This document shows positions 7,261 through 12,155 of a stretch of 12,155 nt of DNA, one piece after another. The stretch is from Cryomorphaceae bacterium. GTDB lineage: Bacteria; Bacteroidota; Bacteroidia; Flavobacteriales; Schleiferiaceae. The first letter of the stretch is position 1. Every line of letters begins with the position of its first letter. Position numbers and translations under genes: made by a program. The stretch is from assembly GCA_003507115.1 (NCBI GenBank), contig DNWN01000089.1:1603-13757 (forward strand), written 5' to 3'. A model generated the notes under the pieces. It did not search any database. It saw nothing but the letters and a program-made list of their open reading frames with translations, and had not been told where the DNA came from.

Positions 7261-7268
7261 CAAAGGTA
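7261..7268 (-). promoter_or_regulatory. -7 box of rluF (TACCTTTG), leaderless
   Basis: On the minus strand TACCTTTG is a perfect TAnnTTTG match ending exactly 4 nt before the ATG. The only -33-like triplet is TTC, 18 nt upstream. The transcript should begin at or beside the start codon. Confidence 0.55.
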
Positions 7269-7276
7269 ATGGGCCG

Positions 7277-7284
7277 TACCTTCC
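7277..7284 (+). promoter_or_regulatory. Candidate -7 box of the DUF1643 gene (TACCTTCC), leaderless
   Basis: TACCTTCC keeps TAnnTT but not the final TG and ends exactly 4 nt before the ATG at 7289. With the rluF box it forms an inverted repeat, AAGGTA-N8-TACCTT, centred at 7272.5, the exact midpoint between the two start codons. No -33 TTG is visible. Confidence 0.35.
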
Positions 7285-7288
7285 GAGA

Positions 7289-7771
7289 ATGAAGGATGCG
7301 GGAGCCATTTTTTCCGACTGTGGCCTCTACCGATATCGATTGTGGCGGACCTGGGACCCCGCGTTGCCCCGACTCTTGTGGATCCTCTACAATCCCTCGA
7401 CGGCGGACGCTACGGTGGAGGACCCCACCCTTCGGCGGTGCATGGATTTTTCCCGGCAGTGGGGTTTTGGCGGCCTCACCGTGGTCAACCGTTTTGCCTT
7501 CCGCGCGACAAACCCACGTCAACTGAATTCCACCTCCGACCCTGTTGGCCCCGAGAACGCCTTCCACCTATACCATGCCCTCGATACGCACGACGAAGTC
7601 CTCTGTGCATGGGGCCTTCAAGGGGGTCCCATTCCAGCAGAAATTGGGCGTTCGGGAGCGCGCATCTTCCATTTGGGGCTATGCCGTGACGGAAGCCCAA
7701 AACACCCCTTGTATTTGGCCAAGCGCACGGCCCGAATTCCGGTGCATCCCCACGACCTGCGCAACACATGA
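7289..7771 (+). CDS. DUF1643 domain protein
   Basis: 160-residue soluble protein of the DUF1643 family, whose biochemical function is not established. Recognised from the ordered conserved blocks: [10 protein letters not shown] at 31-40, DPTLRRC at 45-51, [17 protein letters not shown] at 58-74, DPVGPEN at 84-90, CAWG at 106-109 and GSPKHPLYL at 135-143. The length is normal and the protein appears intact. Charged and polar conserved residues (Asn35, Asp45, Asn67, His139) suggest an active site, but this is inference. The ATG at 7289 is the first in frame. It is divergent from rluF with a 32-bp gap, and a GNAT gene follows 100 bp downstream on the same strand with no clear terminator between them. 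Members are common on plasmids and near phage genes in other bacteria, but nothing mobile is seen here. Confidence 0.87.
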   Translation: MKDAGAIFSDCGLYRYRLWRTWDPALPRLLWILYNPSTADATVEDPTLRRCMDFSRQWGFGGLTVVNRFAFRATNPRQLNSTSDPVGPENAFHLYHALDTHDEVLCAWGLQGGPIPAEIGRSGARIFHLGLCRDGSPKHPLYLAKRTARIPVHPHDLRNT

Positions 7772-7846
7772 AAAAGGAGGCTTGTCGGACTCCTCTCATG
7801 TTCATTGTCCTGACCGGATTGTCGTCGACGTGGCTCGACTTATCGT

Positions 7847-7854
7847 GATCTTTG
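7847..7854 (+). promoter_or_regulatory. Possible -7 box of the GNAT gene (GATCTTTG)
   Basis: GATCTTTG is one mismatch from TAnnTTTG and ends 17 nt before the ATG at 7872. A GGAAAG-CTCT-CTTTCC inverted repeat (7856-7871) fills the space between box and ATG. The nearest upstream TTG is 25 nt away, so the -33 element is poor. Confidence 0.3.
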
Positions 7855-7871
7855 CGGAAAGCTCTCTTTCC

Positions 7872-8393
7872 ATGCCTGCTCCCCCTACCCTGGCCCACCA
7901 CTCCTTCCTCCTGCGTGAGATTACCGTCATGGACGCCGCATTTGTCCAGGCGCTAACCCTAACCCCCGGGTGGTTGAAACATATAGGCGATCGTGGTACA
8001 TCCACCCTGGAAGGCACCTACGCCTACATTCAGCGGGCCTACACGGATGCCTATGCCCAGCATGGATTTGGCTTATGGGCCGTGGTGGACCGCATCCACC
8101 AGATCCCCATGGGTGTCTGCGGGTTGGTCTGTCGGCCAGATGTGCCGGCGCCGGACCTCGGCTTTGCGCTCCTCCCAAAGTATGAAGGCTATGGCTGGAT
8201 TCGTCAAGCGAGCGAGGTTGTTCTCGCTTATGCCCAATCGGATCTGCGACTAAAGCGGGTGGATGCCTACGCCAATGAAGACAACGTTCGCAGCCGGAAA
8301 ACACTGGAACACTTGGGCTTTGAATTGAATGAATGCACCCTGCACCCAAGCTTTCAAGCCATCGTTTGCCACTATCAGAAAAACTTAGCATAA
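7872..8393 (+). CDS. GNAT family N-acetyltransferase (RimJ/RimL-like)
   Basis: 173-residue acetyltransferase of the GNAT fold, closest in layout to the RimJ/RimL group (Acetyltransf_3) that transfers acetyl from acetyl-CoA to an amino group. The N-terminal strand is LLREITVMDAAFV at about 13-25. GFGLWAVVDR at 65-74 and PMGVCGLV at 79-86 are the central strands, followed by DLGFALLPKYEGYG at 95-108. The acetyl-CoA loop is unusual: GYGWIRQA instead of the common GxGYAxEA. RVDAYANEDNVRSRKTLEHLGF at 129-150 is the typical motif-B segment with the Asn-x-x-Ser signature. The substrate cannot be inferred. The frame is open upstream to 7545 but that part overlaps the DUF1643 gene in another frame, so the ATG at 7872, at the start of the family-like sequence, is chosen. 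A terminator follows the stop directly. Confidence 0.85.
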   Translation: MPAPPTLAHHSFLLREITVMDAAFVQALTLTPGWLKHIGDRGTSTLEGTYAYIQRAYTDAYAQHGFGLWAVVDRIHQIPMGVCGLVCRPDVPAPDLGFALLPKYEGYGWIRQASEVVLAYAQSDLRLKRVDAYANEDNVRSRKTLEHLGFELNECTLHPSFQAIVCHYQKNLA

Positions 8394-8420
8394 AAAATGG
8401 CCCGCGTGGCGGGCCAATTT
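8394..8420 (+). terminator. Intrinsic terminator of the GNAT gene
   Basis: An 8-bp perfect stem TGGCCCGC (8398-8405) / GCGGGCCA (8409-8416) with a GTG loop is extended by AAA/TTT across one mismatch. It starts right after the TAA. The tail ATTTATGGTTTT is only moderately T-rich. The following 200 nt up to the next gene hold no recognisable gene. Confidence 0.8.
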
Positions 8421-8578
8421 ATGGTTTTGCATGACTTAATGTTGCACCATAAATCTCACGCAAACGGTTCAGGAAAAAGATCGCTTGTTTATGAGGGGTA
8501 TGTCCTTTTTAGCGCTGCACGAATCCAACACCAAACCGGTTAGAAAAAATGATTCATCAACTTGGGATGATTGACCCC

Positions 8579-8607
8579 TTTAATTTCATGACAATATCTC
8601 ACCTTTG
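8579..8607 (+). promoter_or_regulatory. Possible promoter of the beta-barrel gene (TTTA-N17-CACCTTTG)
   Basis: CACCTTTG (8600-8607) has one mismatch to TAnnTTTG, and TTTA (8579-8582) sits 17 nt upstream. The leader would be about 20 nt, A-rich just before the ATG (CCAAAAATG), as is common in Bacteroidota genes without a Shine-Dalgarno site. Confidence 0.4.
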
Positions 8608-8633
8608 TTTAAACCTAAATACCCTACCCAAAA

Positions 8634-9413
8634 ATGAAAAATTGGATTTTATTCGGGCTGCTAACCGCCTCTACCCTCTCATACGGGCAAGAAGGTCAAG
8701 GAGCTAACCTCCATGCGAGCCGGTACATCTTTAGTCCGAGTGGCTATGCCTTGGCTAAGGATTCCATCTATTTAAACTGGATTGGTCCACTGCTCGATGT
8801 ACAATTTGCGCCATCGGACAATATCACCTTAGGTATAGGAACCCCTTTCTTCTTGGGCGTTTATGCCACGGGAGGATACTCCATGCAAATCAATGACCAA
8901 TTATCCGCGAAGGTAGGCGGACTTTATGGGGTCCCATCCGTGGGTCAGGCGAGCTTTGGACTTCCATACGGAGTGCTCACCATGGGAAAACCAAATGCCA
9001 ACTTTACCGTGGGAGTGGGGTATGGATTCACCACGGGCGATTGGGGTGGAGACCTGAACGGCTTGGCTCTGAACATGGCTGGTTACAAAGATTTTGGAGG
9101 AAAAACCGGTTTACTCTTTGAAGGCTGGTATTTGCCTGAAATTGAAACCTACATCGTGGCTCCCGCCTTCCGCATTTACACGAAGCGCGACCGGCGCTAC
9201 TGGAATATTGGTTTCCTTGCCGCTCGCTATTCCTATGACGAGACCGAGTATCCCATTTTGGGATATGATACCGATTGGGATGGCATCCTAGATGTGACCG
9301 AACGGCCTGCGGGGACAGATTTCTACACGATTTATGATTACAACAATCCATTTTTGACTCGTATTTGGGAAACCTTCCGCTTTCCCATCTTCTCCTACGC
9401 GATGTATTTCTAA
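8634..9413 (+). CDS. Small outer-membrane beta-barrel protein, function unknown
   Basis: 259 residues. A signal peptide (MKNWILFGLLTASTLSYG, cleavage before Gln19) is followed by alternating polar and hydrophobic/aromatic stretches rich in Gly and Tyr, and the chain ends in a phenylalanine (SYAMYF), the usual C-terminal signature of outer-membrane barrels. Strand-like segments include LLDVQFAP, NITLGIGTPFFLGVYA, LSAKVGGLYG, NFTVGVGYGF, TGLLFEGWYL and NIGFLAARYSY. A single Ca2+-loop-like motif DTDWDGILD lies at 212-220 (Asp212, Asp214, Asp216, Asp220), resembling thrombospondin type 3 or EF-hand loops. I recognise no named family; it could be a porin-like or structural protein. It stands alone between two terminators, so it is probably monocistronic. 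Confidence 0.75.
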   Translation: MKNWILFGLLTASTLSYGQEGQGANLHASRYIFSPSGYALAKDSIYLNWIGPLLDVQFAPSDNITLGIGTPFFLGVYATGGYSMQINDQLSAKVGGLYGVPSVGQASFGLPYGVLTMGKPNANFTVGVGYGFTTGDWGGDLNGLALNMAGYKDFGGKTGLLFEGWYLPEIETYIVAPAFRIYTKRDRRYWNIGFLAARYSYDETEYPILGYDTDWDGILDVTERPAGTDFYTIYDYNNPFLTRIWETFRFPIFSYAMYF

Positions 9414-9435
9414 GGGAGTCATTCAACACGCTTCA

Positions 9436-9475
9436 GCGCCGTGCTCCGACTTTTCTGGGCACGGCGTTTTTATTT
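9436..9475 (+). terminator. Intrinsic terminator of the beta-barrel gene
   Basis: The stem CGCCGTGC (9437-9444) / GCACGGCG (9459-9466) with a 14-nt loop is followed by TTTTTATTT. It begins about 23 nt after the stop. Its T run overlaps the stop codon of the convergent hydrolase gene (9470-9472), so the two 3' ends share this element; it has no T run on the minus strand. Confidence 0.85.
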
Positions 9476-10465
9476 GGCGCTACGCAGGGCCACCAGCGCA
9501 GAGCTCATGGCGCGCACCAAATCGCCGTCCAAAGGCAGATTGGGATCTGAGTAGGTCGCCAAACGCTGCCCAGGAATGTCCGTCTTGAGTGTATGGGTCA
9601 TATACGGACAGGTGTACACGTGCGAATTGGGCTCCTTCTTGGCTCCCCAGGCCGTCATGGCTGCAGACGGCTGCACTTGGATGTCTTTTTCTCCATAAAA
9701 AATATAGATCGGCCATTTTCCGGAAAGCCGCGCTAGATTTTCCATAGGCTCATCTTGAAACCAGTCCATGAGGTAGGGCTGTATGGAGGGGCGAAACAGC
9801 GCCAGTAAGGCGGGTGGTGAAGGCCGACCCAGCAAATACCCTGCTCGCAGACTGTCCAAACTCGTCTTGGCAAATTGACCGTACTCGGAATCTGGCGCCA
9901 TTTGACGGCTTATTTGCTGCCAAAGAATGTCCGCGGCATTTTCTCCAGGAGGCGCCAATAAAATGAGCCCTTTCAACCCTTTTGGACGGTTCTTAGCCAC
10001 CCATGCCAGAGCAATCTGACCGCCTTCACTGTGGCCCACCAAGAGGAGCGATTCATAGCCAGCGAGTTGCCCAAGGGCCCACCAGGCCTGGTAATCTTGA
10101 ACGTTGTCCGAAAAGAGCATACTCCCCTCTCCCCCTGTGAGTGTACTCTCCCCCACACCCCGTTTGTCCACTTGCATGGTAGAAATGCCCTGCGCTTGAA
10201 GGAGCTCAGCAAGCTGATCGTACATGTTCGTTTGCAGCGTAGGGCCCGGTCCATTTCCGTGTCGGTCGGTGGGACCAGATCCTGGGAGAATAATGGCCAG
10301 AGTTCGGGCTGATTTTCGACCCTCTTTCACATGGCTCAAAGTTCCCCTCAATACATCTTCCCCGGACTGAATAAATACTTCTTCCGATTTTACTTTTTGT
10401 CCCCAAGCGGTGGCGGAGACGAAAGCAAGCGCCCCTGCTAGGGCCCATACGCGGATTTCTTTCAT
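9470..10465 (-). CDS. Secreted alpha/beta hydrolase, EstD-like esterase family
   Basis: 331-residue alpha/beta hydrolase with a signal peptide (residues 1-22, AWG before Gln23), so periplasmic or exported. The catalytic triad can be placed: Ser146 in GHSEGG, Asp261 in YGEKDIQV and His291 in MTHTLK. The oxyanion region PGSGPTDRHGNGPG at 61-74 together with VDKRGVGES at 99-107 is characteristic of the family that includes Thermotoga EstD and many Bacteroidota esterases. A helical cap lies at about 175-245. Carboxylesterase or acyl-hydrolase activity is expected; the natural substrate is unknown. The ATG at 10465 opens the signal peptide and has a TACCTTTT box 4 nt upstream. The gene converges on the beta-barrel gene. 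The DUF4197 gene lies upstream on the same strand across a 165-bp gap that contains a plus-strand terminator. Confidence 0.87.
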   Translation of the reverse strand: MKEIRVWALAGALAFVSATAWGQKVKSEEVFIQSGEDVLRGTLSHVKEGRKSARTLAIILPGSGPTDRHGNGPGPTLQTNMYDQLAELLQAQGISTMQVDKRGVGESTLTGGEGSMLFSDNVQDYQAWWALGQLAGYESLLLVGHSEGGQIALAWVAKNRPKGLKGLILLAPPGENAADILWQQISRQMAPDSEYGQFAKTSLDSLRAGYLLGRPSPPALLALFRPSIQPYLMDWFQDEPMENLARLSGKWPIYIFYGEKDIQVQPSAAMTAWGAKKEPNSHVYTCPYMTHTLKTDIPGQRLATYSDPNLPLDGDLVRAMSSALVALRSAK

Positions 10466-10469
10466 CCTA

Positions 10470-10477
10470 AAAAGGTA
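10470..10477 (-). promoter_or_regulatory. Candidate -7 box of the hydrolase gene (TACCTTTT), leaderless
   Basis: On the minus strand TACCTTTT is one base from TAnnTTTG and ends exactly 4 nt before the ATG at 10465, the same geometry as rluF, DUF1643, DPP11 and the TlpA-like gene. The -33 element is poor (TGT 17 nt upstream). Confidence 0.4.
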
Positions 10478-10523
10478 GGGGCTTTGGGTGACTTACAGCA
10501 CAGTTCTATGCCACGTGGTAAGA

Positions 10524-10531
10524 TATCTTCG
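10524..10531 (+). promoter_or_regulatory. Candidate -7 box of an intergenic small RNA (TATCTTCG)
   Basis: This 8-mer is identical to the -7 box proposed for the TlpA-like gene and also sits in an AAGATATCTT palindrome (10520-10529). TTC lies 17 nt upstream. The expected start is near 10535, and the strong terminator at 10576-10612 follows on the same strand. The palindrome also gives a weaker minus-strand box (TATCTTAC). Confidence 0.3.
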
Positions 10532-10534
10532 ACA

Positions 10535-10612
10535 CTATATAGGTGGAAATCTCTCCAAGGATTGCATAATACGTTGAACCCCCGCGATGCACACCGTGGG
10601 GGTTCTTTTTTT
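10535..10612 (+). ncRNA. Candidate small RNA between the hydrolase and DUF4197 genes
   Basis: Both flanking genes are on the minus strand, yet the gap holds a complete plus-strand unit: a promoter-like box and, about 45 nt later, a strong intrinsic terminator with seven T. The predicted transcript is about 75-80 nt. There is no ATG between the predicted start and the terminator, so it would be non-coding. The first 40 nt contain a small TGGA-AATCTC-TCCA hairpin and are otherwise unstructured, as in trans-acting sRNAs. I do not recognise it as 6S, SRP or another known RNA. The start site is inferred. Confidence 0.4.
10576..10612 (+). terminator. Plus-strand intrinsic terminator without a plus-strand gene
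   Basis: The stem GAACCCCCGCG (10576-10586) / CGTGGGGGTTC (10595-10605), 11 bp with one G-T pair, has an 8-nt loop and is followed by T at 10606-10612. On the minus strand no T run follows the stem, so it works only in the plus direction. Confidence 0.85.
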
Positions 10613-10630
10613 GAGGGAGAATTCCCGGGT

Positions 10631-11419
10631 TTAGCCCTGCGCCAGCTTGGAGCCAAAGACCTTTTTAAGCAAATCGCTCGTTCGCGCGATGGGATCTTGG
10701 CGAATCTTCGCTTCCTGTAACGCAATTTCTTGGTACATCGCCGTCGTGGCGCGCTGATTCACATAGGTCGGTAAATCCGTTTCAATATCGTGGCTCAGGC
10801 CTAGCAAGACTTTGTTGGCATTCAATGCTTGCACCAAGGGAGTCCAATAGCGTGCGACATCCACACTTTGAAGGGCTCGGTCGATAATCGGGGCAAAAGC
10901 CTGCTGCACCGCAGGCTCCGTTTCATTCTTGAGGTAGGCCGTCGCCGCCCCGTCGCCACCTTGTAGGATGCCCACGGCATCTTGCACGGTCATGTGCAAA
11001 ATAGCCTCTTTGAAGATGGGCGCCGCTTCCTTCACCGCCGTTTCGGCGCCTTGATTCATGGCCTCAATGAGTCCGTCTAGTTTGGGTCCCACAGTGGCGC
11101 TGAGCACAGGGTTTTTACGGACTTTCGCCTCGAGCGCCTGGATTTCAGGGGGCAGCGGAATGCGGTAAACAAGGCTTTGGGCAAATCCACCTACCCTGGA
11201 CAACTGGGCCACACCGGTGGCGACTCCGGCGTCCAAGGCCTCCTTGAGTCCTTGCCCGATTTCTTGACGAGAAGGCCCTTCGATGGCGCCCCGAATGGTG
11301 GGCATGAGTCCATTAACGATGTTTCCTGGGGCGATGGCTCTCAAATTCGACTGAGCACAGGCCACTTGGCTGAGTGCGACAAATGAAAGGACAAAAAGAT
11401 GTGTGGGCATGAGTTCCAT
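10631..11419 (-). CDS. DUF4197 domain protein, probably exported
   Basis: 262 residues from the chosen start. Recognised as DUF4197 from QGLKEALDAGVATGVAQLSRVGGF, the YRIPLPPEIQ block, a central AMNQGAETAVKEAAPIFKEAI segment, DAVGILQGGDGAATAYLKNETEP, and a C-terminal helical region ending LLKKVFGSKLAQG. The family is largely helical and has no assigned function. A hydrophobic N-terminus (THLFVLSFVALSQVACAQ) looks like an export signal; Cys is preceded by Gln-Val-Ala, which is a poor lipobox, so ordinary signal peptidase cleavage after CAQ is more likely. The start is uncertain: ATG at 11419 or 11410. A GTG at 11455 would add Arg and Lys to the n-region but lies upstream of the likely -7 box and overlaps the AHSA1 remnant. 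No terminator is visible behind it on the minus strand. Confidence 0.82.
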   Translation of the reverse strand: MELMPTHLFVLSFVALSQVACAQSNLRAIAPGNIVNGLMPTIRGAIEGPSRQEIGQGLKEALDAGVATGVAQLSRVGGFAQSLVYRIPLPPEIQALEAKVRKNPVLSATVGPKLDGLIEAMNQGAETAVKEAAPIFKEAILHMTVQDAVGILQGGDGAATAYLKNETEPAVQQAFAPIIDRALQSVDVARYWTPLVQALNANKVLLGLSHDIETDLPTYVNQRATTAMYQEIALQEAKIRQDPIARTSDLLKKVFGSKLAQG

Positions 11420-11434
11420 TTTAAGTCGTACAAG

Positions 11435-11442
11435 CAAAGGGA
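11435..11442 (-). promoter_or_regulatory. Possible -7 box of the DUF4197 gene (TCCCTTTG)
   Basis: On the minus strand TCCCTTTG is one base from TAnnTTTG. It lies 15 nt before the ATG at 11419. No -33 TTG is found at normal spacing. It supports a start at 11419 or 11410 over the GTG at 11455. Confidence 0.3.
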
Positions 11443-11451
11443 ATGCCGAAT

Positions 11452-11556
11452 TCACAAATCCTCGACGTAGGCCTTGAAATTATTCAGAATCATCTGCCAG
11501 CCTGCTTGCTGCATATCCACGGGATTTTGGTCTTCGATGGTGACCTGCGGCCGCAT
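11452..11556 (-). pseudogene. 3' remnant of an SRPBCC/AHSA1-type gene, 34 codons
   Basis: A 34-residue frame starts with ATG 2 nt after the glyA stop codon and ends with TGA. Its sequence reads like the end of an activator-of-Hsp90-ATPase-like (AHSA1, SRPBCC superfamily) domain: a last strand VTIEDQN, then the final helix GWQMILNNFKAYVE, which is the typical C-terminal pattern of that family. A complete domain is about 140-150 residues, so roughly the first three quarters are missing. Upstream the frame runs into glyA in a different phase with no family similarity. I interpret it as the tail left by a deletion that joined it to the 3' end of glyA. A genuine small protein translated by coupling to glyA is the alternative. 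Confidence 0.5.
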
Positions 11557-11558
11557 CC

Positions 11559-12155
11559 TTACGCAAACAGAGGCTTGTCCTTCATCATGGCGACCACAGC
11601 GTCTCCAACAGCTTTGATTTTGCTCGGATTTTCCACGTTCATCAATACCTCGTCGATAAATCCAGCAATGCCATCCATATCGGATTCCACACAGCCGCGG
11701 GTGGTAATGGCAGGCGTTCCAAGACGGATACCGCTCGTCACAAAGGGAGATTTGTCGTCAAACGGCACCATATTCTTGTTGGCCGTGATGTGGGCTTGCA
11801 CAAGCGCCCCTTCCGCCACCTTACCCGTTACACCTTTGTTTCGAAGGTCAATGAGCATAAGGTGGTTATCCGTTCCTCCGGAAATGATTTCATAGCCCCG
11901 CCCCACTAACGAAGCGGCCAACGCTTGAGCGTTTTTCTGAACTTGAACGATGTAGTTGAAGTATTCATCCTGCAGTGCTTCGCCATAGGCTACTGCTTTG
12001 CCCGCAATGACATGCTCCAAAGGACCGCCTTGAATACCAGGGAAAACGGCCATATCCAATAGGTTGGACATCATGCGCATTTCTCCTTTGGGCGTAGTGA
12101 GCCCCCAAGGGTTCTCGAAGTCCTGGCCCATCATGATCATACCGCCACGTGGACC
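11559..12155 (-). CDS. glyA: Serine hydroxymethyltransferase, C-terminal part, cut by window edge
   Basis: PLP enzyme that converts serine and tetrahydrofolate to glycine and 5,10-methylene-tetrahydrofolate, the main one-carbon source, in the cytoplasm. 198 residues of about 420-430 are visible, starting with GPRGG at the right edge; in GlyA this segment follows a few residues after the PLP-binding Lys (THKTLRGPRGG), so the Lys itself is just outside. Supporting blocks are [70 protein letters not shown] and the C-terminal helix. The frame is intact to TAA. No terminator is visible after the stop; the AHSA1 remnant starts 2 nt later. Confidence 0.97.
   Translation of the reverse strand, partial: GPRGGMIMMGQDFENPWGLTTPKGEMRMMSNLLDMAVFPGIQGGPLEHVIAGKAVAYGEALQDEYFNYIVQVQKNAQALAASLVGRGYEIISGGTDNHLMLIDLRNKGVTGKVAEGALVQAHITANKNMVPFDDKSPFVTSGIRLGTPAITTRGCVESDMDGIAGFIDEVLMNVENPSKIKAVGDAVVAMMKDKPLFA

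Noticed and set aside
7776..7797. AGGAG-N10-CTCCT repeat after the DUF1643 stop as a terminator
   Set aside because: A 5-bp stem with a 10-nt loop and no T run; not convincing.
8549..8707. 52-codon plus-strand open frame overlapping the start of the beta-barrel gene
   Set aside because: It overlaps the barrel gene's signal peptide in another frame and spans its promoter-like box; no similarity seen.
10484..10720. 78-residue plus-strand open frame across the orphan terminator
   Set aside because: It reads through the terminator hairpin and into the antisense of the DUF4197 gene, as translated terminators often do.
1..12155. CRISPR array, insertion sequence, phage, toxin-antitoxin or defence system
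   Set aside because: I looked for spaced repeats, transposase or integrase motifs, and small paired toxin-like genes and found none; the genes are housekeeping or envelope functions.

Overview
The window is ordinary chromosomal sequence from a member of the Bacteroidota, probably a Flavobacteriales-like lineage with a fairly high GC content (about half, by eye). Three things point there. The families are typical: S46 dipeptidyl-peptidase, a DUF4369-type thioredoxin lipoprotein, a START-like domain protein, DUF4197 and RluF. The tRNA has no encoded CCA. The promoters follow the Bacteroidota pattern (-7 box TAnnTTTG, weak -33 TTG) and no gene has a Shine-Dalgarno site that I can see.

Layout from left to right. 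The minus strand carries the N-terminal part of sucD (cut by the left edge) and a complete secreted DPP11-type acidic dipeptidyl-peptidase. Head to head with it, 24 bp away, is a plus-strand TlpA-like lipoprotein that ends in a strong terminator. Next comes a minus-strand group transcribed in the order START-like protein, PAP2 phosphatase, fabG, closed by its own terminator. A plus-strand tRNA-Met(CAT) follows with a clear promoter and terminator. rluF (minus) and a DUF1643 gene (plus) form a second tight divergent pair, 32 bp apart. A GNAT acetyltransferase and a small outer-membrane beta-barrel protein follow on the plus strand. The right part is minus strand: a secreted alpha/beta hydrolase, a DUF4197 protein, a short remnant of an SRPBCC/AHSA1 gene, and the C-terminal half of glyA (cut by the right edge). 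No intergenic stretch exceeds about 250 bp.

The genes do not form one pathway. They mix central metabolism (sucD, glyA), fatty-acid and lipid work (fabG, PAP2), translation (tRNA, rluF) and cell-envelope or periplasmic proteins (DPP11, TlpA-like, barrel, hydrolase, DUF4197). I found no CRISPR array, insertion sequence, phage, toxin-antitoxin or defence locus.

The most interesting signals are regulatory. Five genes have a TAyCTT-type -7 box ending exactly 4 nt before the ATG, which predicts leaderless mRNAs. In one divergent pair the two boxes abut and form a perfect 12-bp palindrome. A strong plus-strand terminator between two minus-strand genes, with a promoter-like box about 45 nt upstream, suggests an unannotated small RNA of about 75-80 nt. 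The AHSA1-like 3' fragment directly after glyA looks like the scar of a gene loss.
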